A stretch of 16,395 bases of DNA from Macrocybe gigantea (lineage: Eukaryota; Basidiomycota; Agaricomycetes; Agaricales; Callistosporiaceae): contig SJRY01000172.1 of the NCBI GenBank assembly GCA_011319805.1, forward strand, positions 1-16,395. Reading direction: 5' to 3'. The notes beneath the pieces are model-generated. The model saw only the letters and a program-made list of their open reading frames with translations, was not told the DNA's origin and did no database searches. A program made the translations under genes and the position numbers. Positions 8,024 through 16,395 of this stretch are shown piece by piece (within the stretch, counting starts at the first letter, position 1; each line of letters begins with the position of its first letter).

Positions 8024-9739
8024 TCATTCGTATTTATGACTGTATCGCATTCGTACAACAGAACAATTGGGCTCCAGATCGAATATGCGTTTCCAGAAAG
8101 TATGTACAGTAGATGTCCCGCAAGAGTGTTGGGTTTTTACGGGAAGAATGCGTCCTCGAGATCCATCCTCATAAACCTCAACTCGATATCTCCGTACTTC
8201 CTTCATCTCTACACGAGAATCGTAGCCTACGAAATCACGCCCGAAGAAGCTGTCGAAAAATTCAGCTGCGCCGCTGGCATGTAAGACGTGGGCGACGGCA
8301 ACATGAACGGAAAAGAACCAGGGATCGGGAAGATCAACGGATCGTGGCGCGGGTCCAGCTTCTTGCAGTTGCGTGCTCTCATAGGTGCGGGGTCGCGCTT
8401 TAGTCGTGTGCAAGTGTGAGTTGTCTTTGAGAGTGATCTCTTCGTCGACTGGGATAGGAATACACCCTCCGAGTTCTTGGAAAGCCTTCAACGTGTAGGT
8501 ATTGGCCTTGCCGTCCTGCGAAGCGTGAATAAATTCCGAATGCCAGAGATATGAAGATACTCACCACCGGCAGAAAGCAGAATTTGTATTCGTCGAAATA
8601 TATGTGAGTATTACGTTCCAAAGCGATACTATTACACGGCGAATCGAATTTTTCGTCTTGTAATTCGAGACTCCATGTCGGCTGGGGACAATAGTTGTGA
8701 ACGACGTCGAGAGTGGTGATTGCGTTACTATCCTGCTATAAGGAAAGCGATATGTGGCAAGAGAAGACCGGAATTTGAACGACTTACTCTGCTCGTCGAG
8801 AAACTTGCTACAGATCGTTTGAAAATATGGGCGCATTCCACACATGCAACACCGCGCTTCGCGTCATAGTTGTGAGCTTTTTCGAATTGCATCCCTGAGA
8901 CTACGCATGTAAAATTGTCTCGGTATAGGACCTACTGCTTTGTCAGTACAGAAGCTCGAATCTGTCACATAGAAATTAATGAAATCCTACCACCTCTACC
9001 ATTTTCTCATCACAGTTTTTGGGCTTAGAAGAGCTAGTATGTTGGAATGCCGATGCTGTCTCGTCGACCGTCGGAGTCGCTGCTTCAGAGAGTGTGCTTT
9101 TAACATAATGGGATTGAGCTCGGACTGCGAAATGAGTATCGTTTTGTATCGAAATGCAACTATTCGATGCTTACACGGCCACAAGAATAGTCCAAACCAT
9201 GTATTCGCTAGTGCAACAAATTTCTGAATGTCATCGTCACAGGTAACGATTGCAGCGGCTGTATAGCGAATTGGATGATCGTATCGTTCTCCGGTCTGAT
9301 CTTTAATGTAGTCCCACATCGCCCGGATTATCTTGTGTGCATCAAGTTTTTCTTTAATTGTTTCGGGTGTACGTAGTAGTCGATTGTCTCGGGGAGCGTT
9401 CTCGAGTTTCTCTAAATGTAGGTCAGCGAGCCTTTGCAACGTGGCGGTAGGATATCTGTCTTTGTCCTGGATCATAATGACCATATCTTTCCGGACGTCC
9501 CCACTGATGGTGACGGTAATGCTTTCGGTGGCAGAGATGGAAATGGAATATAAACCACTCGATGCAGAACCAATCGATACGTCGGATTCATTTGACGAGG
9601 TAGAAAGGTTTGTTCGATGCGAAGGCATTTCAAGAGACGGTAAAAGAGTAGAAATTAGCTTGGGAGTTTCTTGAAGTTCTGCGCTGGGATTGTACTCTTG
9701 AGACGATCCAGTCTGAGCACCTTCTTGTTCATCAGACAT
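8024..9739 (-). CDS. HNH_2-type nuclease-domain protein (agaricomycete family)
   Basis: Proposed exons on the minus strand are 9739-9175, 9124-8991, 8931-8788, 8735-8565 and 8515-8024, giving 501 residues with introns of 49-59 nt. The N-terminal part is Ser/Thr/Glu-rich, followed by the family-like segment GERYDHPIRYTAAAIVTCDD and VALANTWFGLFLWP. The nuclease domain spans about residues 234-340: RDNFTCVVSG, then CVECAHIF (His268), then CNSIALERNTHIYFDEYKF (Asn316, His325). Together these give the H-N-H triad with the usual H..FD ending. In frame the C-terminal exon continues for 163 residues and includes SVHVAVAHVLHASGAAEF. Proteins of this layout are numerous in mushroom genomes and their biological role is not established; DNA cleavage is expected only from the domain. 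The last 35-40 residues, after a possible donor in ...YDSR, are less certain. The gene converges on the oxysterol-binding protein gene, with the MITE between them. Confidence 0.85.
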
Positions 9740-10070
9740 GACGAGATACCACGATTAGAAGACAATAGAATGCTATCGAGGTGAATGCGATCATGATAAA
9801 AATGGACAATGTGAGTAACAGCTTCTGCGAATATTGGTAGCTACAAAGATAACAGTAAAATGGACGACACCTTATATGTACGTGCCGTGATGTAGCTATG
9901 GCTTCCTCCGTCAAAAATGAGCAGGAGTTGGTGAATGTTGATTTGATGTGTCGAAGTCATTCATGCAATGCAACCGAAACAACATTGTTATGTAAGCTTT
10001 TTCTTTTTTCTTTCGAAGTGAAGGTCCTGAAGGAACGTTCACAACCCCTACCCATGATGCTTAGGACGGT
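9740..10070. other. Upstream flank of the HNH gene, no gene seen
   Basis: This is the presumed promoter of the minus-strand HNH gene. Short frames here, including one starting at 9898 on the plus strand, are AT-rich or overlap the pseudogene fragment antisense and show no domain. Confidence 0.35.
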
Positions 10071-10199
10071 GTCGTCTTCGTGCTCGTCCTTCGTATCGTC
10101 ACCTTTGTTGTTGACATTAGACGTGCTCCTTTTTCTCGGAGGCGCTTCGGCTGGCGTCTTTCTTAGTTGCTGCATCACCGGCCACCCTGGCTTCAATGG
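10071..10199 (-). pseudogene. Degenerate fragment of the secreted-protein gene linker
   Basis: This stretch aligns with 12848-12987, part of the large exon of the secreted protein gene, in the same orientation. In the minus frame it reads IEARVAGDAATKK against IEARAAGDASTAKK in the gene. After a 17-nt deletion it continues in another frame as TPAEAPPRKRSTS against TPAEAPPKKASTS. The frame break and lack of flanking homology show it is a broken partial duplicate, not an exon. It lies about 2 kb beyond the parent gene's 3' end. Similarity was judged by eye; only the linker part is present, so convergence of low-complexity sequence is possible but unlikely because the match extends over ordinary codons at both ends. 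Confidence 0.72.
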
Positions 10200-10474
10200 C
10201 AGCGAAAGGAGCCCTTCAGCATTAGGAAAGGTACGTACGAGAGACAGAAGGTCCTAGACTCAACAGGTTCAAGGGTCACGATTTGCCACGATTTGCCACG
10301 TCACATGCAGCCATCCAAACTGTTCCAGTGCAGTTTCAAAGTCCATCTCATCTGGCAAGTCTCGTTCCTTCCACAAGGAAATGGTGATGAAGCCATCGTC
10401 TCTTACTGTTCCGCCAAGCTGACTTAAGTATGGCAAGTAGTCTATTAATGCGAAGTATTAATTTCTCTTCCTCC
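10200..10474. other. Gene-free spacer with a short tandem motif
   Basis: The spacer between the pseudogene fragment and repeat copy 2 holds no recognised coding sequence. A short tandem (CACGATTTGC twice, about 10278-10298) is the only visible structure. Confidence 0.35.
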
Positions 10475-10961
10475 TCCTATTTCCGTGCTGATTGTGCACA
10501 CAAGGCTGCTCTGAACGCACTCGTCAATGCTGTACCAGATACAGATGACGTCGCCTTGTAGGTGCGTGTTCCTCATGACTGCATTTGCTACTTATTCTTC
10601 TCCAGGGCAACATTGGGTCTTGGTGGATTAGCTGCTGACCAACGTCGTACCGAGGTCATCCGCCGCATTCGCCAAAGGTCTGAGGTGTCTGGGTATACTG
10701 GGACAAACAAAATCCGATGGGTCGTTGAACTATGCCGTTATCGTCCAACTCCACCCCGACTCAGTGAGGTGTGTTGTTCTTCCTCTGACCAATACGTGGG
10801 TTGACGCTTGTGAAGAAGAACCCGGTGATGGATCTTAGCCACCAGGTGGCTCAACTCCAGATCCATTGAGTATCCTTAGTCGCACTGGGACCAAGCCTGT
10901 TGTTCTGCCCGAGGTGGTCTAGCAAGAGCAGGGGAAGATGAACAATACGACAGTGAGAGCA
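10475..10961 (+). repeat. Dispersed direct repeat, copy 2
   Basis: This is the longer copy of the repeat at 2561-2961. It shares the peptide-like block GLGGLAADQRRTEVIRRIRQ, the intron-like GTGCGT...CTCCAG stretch (44 nt here, 35 nt in copy 1) and the tail AAGCCTGTTGTTCTGCC. It carries extra segments around 10702-10745, 10828-10840 and 10904-10925. A nested inverted repeat, ATGGATCT (10828-10835) with AGATCCAT (10859-10866) around AGCCACCAGGTGGCT (10837-10851), is complete here and eroded in copy 1. Copy 2 therefore seems closer to the ancestral form. Nothing identifies the source family. Confidence 0.8.
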
Positions 10962-12159
10962 TCGAGTCTAATTCCTGCATTGTCAATCCTAACTGGACTC
11001 CTAAAACCACGGACGACGCGCAAAGTGAGCCCACTAGATAGATTGTAAAGATATCAAATCCAGATACAAACCATTGTGACTATGCAAATAAAGCTCTCCA
11101 ATCCCGCTGAAGATCAATTCATATGCATGAGATGAGAGGTAATAATGTACGACCAACAAGTCAATGCGTTGACGATTCAGGCTCAGCACTTCAAGAGGTC
11201 AGTTCATGAACGAATTGGACATTGGATATCGCCTATTTACTCGCCCACAGGCGGTTCAATCGCGGCGAAATTGTGGCGGATGGCAGGGCGATATCTGACA
11301 GATGGGTTCAAGCGGGGTGCTCAGCATCAATGAGAAGAAAAATGCTCAAGGTTGAGAACATGAATTCCTCAGCCAGAATCACTGTCATGTACTGGCTTTG
11401 AGATACGTGCCTAAACGTCCAAGTCTCCTGGCGCCCCGATCCCCTCCATAAGGGCCCTCCTGAGCATGGACACAGGCCATGATGGCACTCTCCGCGTTCC
11501 GCTCTCCTTTAGATTTTCGCGAGCTGTTTCTCCTTTGGATGTATCTTTGCAGCTTGGCGATTCGACGTGCGCACTCGAATCAGACCCTGAAGCCTGTAGA
11601 CTCTCGTCCAGCTCGTGTTCTTTGCCCCTAGCGGACGACACTCTGTGTGCTCCTTGTGCCTCTGCTATCGTGTCAATACATGCTCAAACGCTCCTCATAA
11701 GCCGTGCAGCAGCACAGGCAGTTATTCGTGCCTTGATCCATGTCCCATTTTCCATCGCCGCCTCCCGAAGCTCAAGCTGTCTCTGTGCGGTGTGCTATAC
11801 GCTGCAACGCAACAGGTCGAGACTTACCTTGTCATTCACAGACATATACGCGACTACAGTCGTGTTCGTACTTGCTCATGCCTACAATGCGCGATTCCGT
11901 ATGATTGACGCATTTTCATCATCTGAAGAATCTGAAGACGATTGAATTTTTAGTAAAATGGATGATGGCTCCAGTGACTGCGACCGGCATCACGTTCGTT
12001 CGACGGTTGACAGGGGACTCCTTTGAGGTTATGGAGACGTCTTTCCCCGCCTGTCAAGAGCGACACCGATATGCAAGAGTCATGCAACTCCGTGGCTGCC
12101 ACATCGCAATGAGGAAATTGCAATCGGCATCATGAGAAACTACAGTGATCATCCCTCGA
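10962..12159. other. Intergenic; weak, unassigned coding-like frames
   Basis: There is no gene I can support. A minus-strand frame at 11641-11411 has a hydrophilic, Ser/Glu-rich end resembling a protein C-terminus (ELDESLQASGSDSSAHVE), and intron-like signals lie upstream, but no domain, start or consistent exon chain could be built. The overlapping plus-strand frame 11466-11945 has no recognisable features either. The region downstream to 12159 is the 3' flank of the secreted protein gene. Confidence 0.35.
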
Positions 12160-14941
12160 TTACCCGGAAATTCCTATATCATACAACGTAGCACGGGTAT
12201 ATACTTCCACGAATCGTACAACTTGCTCTACTTTGTCTCCTTGATCCTGTGTAGCGTAGATGTTGAATGAGCCCACTATCGGGGAGGGAGATGATCACGT
12301 ACGCAGCAGAGGCAACCGTCTCATCAGCAACGGGCTGGGCAGTGCCAAGATCCTGGACTGGACAGGTCAGGGCACGCGGGCTGAAATACCTAGCACGCGA
12401 AACGAGTCTTGAAAACTGTGGCAAAGACTCTGATCTCCTAGCAATCGCATTCTGGTCACCGAAGCATTTCTAATCACATAAACGATGTCAGAGATAATCG
12501 CGCGCGTCCAGCAAACGTGGACGTTGTTCACCTGGAAAATGTCGAACTTTTTTGAGAACAACGATACCTTCGTATTCTTGTCGAACAGCCCGAAGAAGCT
12601 CGCATCCGCACCCGCGTTCACGTCGAGTCCACCATTGAGAGAGAAGCAGCCGCCAAAACCGACATTGGCGTCCTTGGTCGCAACAATGCCTCCTGCATTG
12701 TTTCCTGCTCCTGCCGTAGCTCCATCAGTGGCGGCACCCACGGCAGCACTGCCGGCCTTGGTGGCAGTCTTGATAGTGCCCTTTGCGGAGTTCGAAACGG
12801 ATTTGATGCCCGCTTTCGTTGTTGCCGTCGCTTTGGATGGTGTTGCCGTCGTGTTCGTCTTTCGCGTCGCCGCCTTTGTCGTTGACGACGTGCTCGCTTT
12901 TTTCGGAGGCGCTTCGGCCGGCGTCGGCTTTGGAGTGGCTACTTTCTTCGCAGTTGATGCATCGCCAGCCGCCCTGGCTTCAATGACCTCGTCAGATTCG
13001 AGCTCAACGGCATCATCGAGGTGCCTTTTAAACATCTCGCCGGACCCAGCTACCCTAGGCATGAATCTGCCCTGGACAGCATTCTGCTTCGCCTGGGCTT
13101 TATTGATCGTGACGTTGGCCTGCGCCTTAGCACCCACGGTCAGCTCCATCGACGCGGATGCGTCGAGCTCGACGAACACGCCGGCGTCAACTATGTCTCC
13201 GAGCGCAGAGATCTTCAGGTTTAGGCTTGGGATGAGATGTGCCTCGACGGTTCCAGTGGCTTTGACAGATGGACTAACCGACAGCCTAAGAGCTGGAAAC
13301 GCGGGTTTAGGGAGTAAAGGCAGAGGAGGTGATCAAGAACACTCACGTGTGTCGCCGACGGTGAGCGCGCCTTGTTTCGCCTTTTTGCTGCTGGGAGGGA
13401 AGACGAGCTGGGCATTCTCTAGATGGTAGTTGAGCCCGACGGTCAAGTCCATGTTGACGTCCAGGGAGGCTTTTGCTTGTCCATTGACCTCGAAAGTAGG
13501 CCCAAGTGTCAGGATACTTTCATATCCATAATCATTACCATTCGTTTCAAACAGGCTGGTATACGTACCCTGGGAAATCGAGACCAGGAATACCAATCTC
13601 AAAAATCTTGATCTTTCCTGAATCGAGTGCACCCTTGGTCACAACGTGTTGGAATTTGCTCAAGCGTGCAATCAAATACATCGAACTTACAGAAAGACCG
13701 ACTTGCATATCGACTGATCCATTGAGATCTGCTGTCAGGCCTGCAAAATTGTCATTTCTCTCACAACCAGACGAAACGGAAATGCGATTTACCGGCAATG
13801 ATGGCAAAGTCTTCAACTTTCGGAGGTATGACCGTTCCCGAAGCAGCGACGCCAATCGAGGCCACGGCATGTGCTTTTGCATCAACATCTATCTTGGCGG
13901 AAACCGTGACAGGAGGGCAAGACAACGACGTGTCCAATAAATTAAAATTCTTGTTCACATCGAACGGTTTGAGTGTCTTGGACTTGTCGATGTCGAAATC
14001 ATTGAGGCCCTTGATGGCTTGGGTAGCGGGAAAACAAGTAAGATGCTCTGTTTCTCTGACACCACGTAAACTCACCGTCAATCGCGTCTCCAACAAAATC
14101 GAACAGGCCTCTGCTGTGAATCCGACTCCGACGTTGCGAGCTCGGTGCGGAGATGTCGATATCTCCTTGTGCACCAGGAACATTAGCGGCCTTGATGGCG
14201 AAATTGATGGCGCCAGCTCTCCCGATGCACAGTAAGCATACGGAGGCAATTTCTTGATTTGTACTGACTCACTTTGCGGAATCCACAGCAGCGAAATCGG
14301 TGTCGAGCGTCAAGGCACGGACCTGCGGCTGTTTTCCATCTCGTCGGGCAATTTTTTTAGCTACGGCGTCGGGTATGGACTGCTCTTTGGGGGTCCAAGC
14401 ATTCGCGACTCGAGCAAACGCGTTCTTGCCGCACTATTCATAAGAAGATCAGAGGGACTAATCAAAAATTGAAATACATGTTATCACAGCACACCGATTC
14501 GGGCAACCGCACGATCTTCCCTACTGCTCCGGAGTTTTCGTACAGATGTGCGCACCCGGCCGCCTGAGGGTCGGCACTATTGCACACAAGCCTAATATCC
14601 TGTGAAGTCTTGTCTGGAGAACAGTCGAGGATCTCCCAACCGGCCGCGGTCGTGATGTCCGAGATGGCATTTTGTGGGCCCCACTACAATCGAAATCTGT
14701 GCATCACTCGTCTAAAGAGGGAAAGTGGCGCTACCGACAATCTTGAGAGTACCAGATGCGGAGCCGGCAGACGCTGGAAGATCTGTTGAACGAATAGCAT
14801 CTTGTTTCGTTTCTATTCTTAGCAGGAAAATCACTTGCCATATGAGCAAACGCCCGAGAGACACGGTTTACTCCAGTCGTTAGCCGCCCGAGCGGTTGCA
14901 ACGGCAGACAAAACGAGCGTGAATATTGTTAAATACGCCAT
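12160..14941 (-). CDS. Secreted protein of a basidiomycete family (tentatively DUF7223-like)
   Basis: Proposed minus-strand exons: 14941-14839, 14782-14739, 14683-14495, 14433-14273, 14218-14076, 14017-13793, 13740-13691, 13633-13569, 13516-13347, 13292-12532, 12469-12299 and 12246-12160, about 722 residues. A signal peptide (MAYLTIFTLVLSAVATARA) is followed by NDWSKPCLSGVCSYDLP, a Gly/Asp repeat-like Cys-containing module (ILDCSPD, GCAHLY, CGKNAFARVANAW), then long beta-prone stretches (VASIGVAASGTVIPPKVEDF, FEIGIPGLDFPGILTLGP, VKATGTVEAHLIPSLNL). An Ala/Lys/Thr/Pro-rich linker precedes the conserved GGCFSLNGGLDVNAGADASF and FFGLFDKNTKVSLFSKKF. This order is recognisable from secreted proteins common in Agaricomycetes; the DUF7223 label is from memory and uncertain, and the function is unknown (cell surface or matrix is a guess). 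Several splice sites are weak: intron 1 is GC-AG, intron 2 has donor GTCGGT, intron 4 ends in GAG. The 3' end is the least certain: without the last intron the frame stops at 12179, and with donor GTACGT it stops at about 12228. A TATA-like element lies at 14963-14970. Confidence 0.85.
14783..14838 (-). other. Probable GC-AG intron (intron 1 of the secreted protein gene)
   Basis: On the minus strand the exon ends ...TCATATG and the intron begins GCAAGTGATT, the classical GC donor context, ending in CAACAG 56 nt later. Only this junction joins the signal-peptide exon to the family-conserved CSYDLP reading. The nearby GT at 14834-14833 gives a different frame that soon stops. Confidence 0.7.
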
Positions 14942-16395
14942 AAATTCCAATTGCGAACGAAGTTATAAAAGCGAACAAAGGTGAAATCAAAAGAAGACCT
15001 CCCGGGGCCAAGGAATCGAGAATAAAAGGCAATGGAACGAATGTAAATGGCCTTCAAGGAGGTTGGTATCACAGCAGAATGGGAGAGGAAGCGCTAGTGA
15101 TCAACGCAGCGGTCAAAAAAAGAATGTGGACAAGAACGGAAAAGGTGAAGAGGGAAGGAACAGAAAATCTTGACGACGACGGGCGGCCCATCGGTTTTAT
15201 ACAGAGCATGTCAGATGAACGCCCCAGTTGCGCTTCACCGCTGGCTGACCTGGTTGCGTATCGCTCGGGGAAATCAGTGATACTGTCAATGAATGAAGCA
15301 GACAACTTTGCCTTTATCATGTGGTCTTGTCATCGGTCGTGATCCTAGGCGATTCTCTGGTTGTTGCCAAGCCTGCTGATATGTTGAGATGTCGTATCTC
15401 CAGGCATATGGATGATCCGCACCAATTGAATCACCTCCTGAGTTGCGGTACGCCAGTTCGACGGCAATAGTCCTGCCCATCACAAACCTCGGGACGCCCA
15501 GATTTTCGCGTTGCTCACCTCTCTGGTTCCCGTACCGAACAGTCTGGAGAGGGTCTCGCGACTTCATGGTGCCGGCACCTTGCTGACATTGACTAGCGGA
15601 TCATTCATCTGCTTTCGTATTTGTCAGCTCAAGTCCGTTCAACTCCAGGTCAAGGAGCTATCATCAACAGCTTTTTGGGCTGTCTCCATCCATAGCTTTA
15701 CGTTGGCTTTCTTCTTGCATGATGATTCTCCTAACTACGGTCTTCCATTATGTCCATCCTTATGGTGGAGCCCTAATCGGCTCATAGCGCAGGACAACCC
15801 AAATAACGATTGCAGGATCTCCGGCTTGCCAAATTTTCTCCATGACCAGGTACCCGCGTTTCCGACCGGAATGGCAATAATAATGCCCGAGGGGGACGGA
15901 TAAGTCTGTCAGGGACACCAGCAGGTCTCTGCATGTACATGTCACTCACCAAGACGTTGTAGGTCTGTTGCAAGATCATGATATGTATTCTGAACTGCCA
16001 TGGACATCCGTTTTAGGTTCACGGTCAGCCTGTGATCCCTCGTCCAGCTGATGTTTCAACCCGACCCCGTTACTGTACAGTCGGATACAGACTGACCTAC
16101 ACCCAATCATTGCGATCATCTTGTTGCACATTTTAGTCAAAGACACGGAATCGTAACACACCTCATTCTAGTGCGTACGGAAATTTGCGAAGGTACATGG
16201 AATTAACCGGCCGTCCATGAGCATGTCTAGTCTGGACTCGGACTCGGACGGTACCATAGTTGCGTTCCCGCCACAGGGATGTCCACTTACATCCATTCAA
16301 TTGTCCATGAGGTTACACAGCTTGCATTTAACTTCCCGAAAAAGTGTCCAGGCCTGTGTGCCCTTACGCATCGTCTGCAGCAGCGTCAGGGACTT
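14942..16395. other. No supportable gene
   Basis: This is the upstream flank of the secreted protein gene, and beyond it only scattered short frames. A plus-strand stretch at about 15632-15720 reads SSTAFWAVSIHSFTLAFFL, which resembles a helix of fungal receptor-like proteins, but no neighbouring helices could be joined to it. It may be a remnant or chance. The remainder shows no domain, repeat or RNA gene that I recognise. Confidence 0.35.

Noticed and set aside
9898..10257. Plus-strand open frame with a hydrophobic stretch
   Set aside because: Its hydrophobic part is the reverse complement of the degenerate secreted-protein linker copy, so it is a by-product of that fragment.
10278..10298. 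Tandem CACGATTTGC
   Set aside because: Two copies of about 11 bases only; too short to call a functional or microsatellite repeat.
11411..11945. Overlapping open frames on both strands
   Set aside because: Neither strand yields a domain, a start with exons, or consistent splice sites. The minus-strand Ser/Glu-rich stretch may be the end of a decayed gene but this cannot be supported.
12485..13429. Long plus-strand open frame of 314 codons
   Set aside because: It is antisense to the large exon of the secreted protein gene. The minus strand has conserved family motifs and a splice chain; the plus frame is Val/Ala/Ser-rich shadow sequence.
15511..15903. Possible receptor-like membrane protein
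   Set aside because: Only one helix-like segment (SSTAFWAVSIHSFTLAFFL) resembles fungal 7-TM receptors. No start, flanking helices or splice chain could be found, so it is noted only as a possible remnant.

Overview
The window looks like nuclear DNA of an Agaricomycete (mushroom-forming basidiomycete). Genes are dense and cut by many short introns of about 50-65 nt. The protein families also fit: a 7-TM protein with a WRCW..W.RN motif, a secreted Cys-containing protein opening with PCLSGVCSYD after its signal peptide, an HNH_2-type nuclease-domain protein, and a full-domain Osh1/Osh2-type oxysterol-binding protein. No rRNA, tRNA or CRISPR was seen, and there is no bacterial-style organisation.

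Layout. 1-797: no supportable gene. 798-2116 (+): six-exon gene for a seven-helix membrane protein, with a TATA box just upstream. 2561-2961: first copy of a dispersed, gene-derived-looking repeat. 3100-7338 (+): large oxysterol-binding protein (ankyrin repeats, PH domain, FFAT motif, sterol/lipid-binding ORD). As sequenced it carries two single-base frameshifts. 7413-7999: non-autonomous DNA transposon (MITE) with perfect 26-bp inverted ends including TA, lying between two convergent genes. 8024-9739 (-): five-exon HNH_2-type nuclease-domain protein. About 9740-12159: gene-poor stretch holding a degenerate copy of part of the next gene (10071-10199) and the second copy of the dispersed repeat (10475-10961). 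12160-14941 (-): twelve-exon gene for a secreted, beta-rich-looking protein with a low-complexity Ala/Lys/Thr linker. 14942-16395: no gene that can be supported.

The genes do not form a pathway or cluster. The oxysterol-binding protein is a housekeeping lipid-transfer protein of ER contact sites. The other three belong to families that are expanded in mushrooms and have poorly known roles. The most interesting points are structural: a probable GC-AG intron that fixes the reading frame of the secreted protein, tandem splice acceptors in the HNH gene of which one would bring in a stop codon, two frameshifts inside an otherwise conserved lipid-transfer gene, the MITE with internal ATGCAT repeats at the junction of two 3' ends, and two kinds of duplicated gene debris. 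I do not see a convincing new multi-gene system. Exon boundaries were deduced by eye from splice signals, reading frame and family conservation, and need transcript support.
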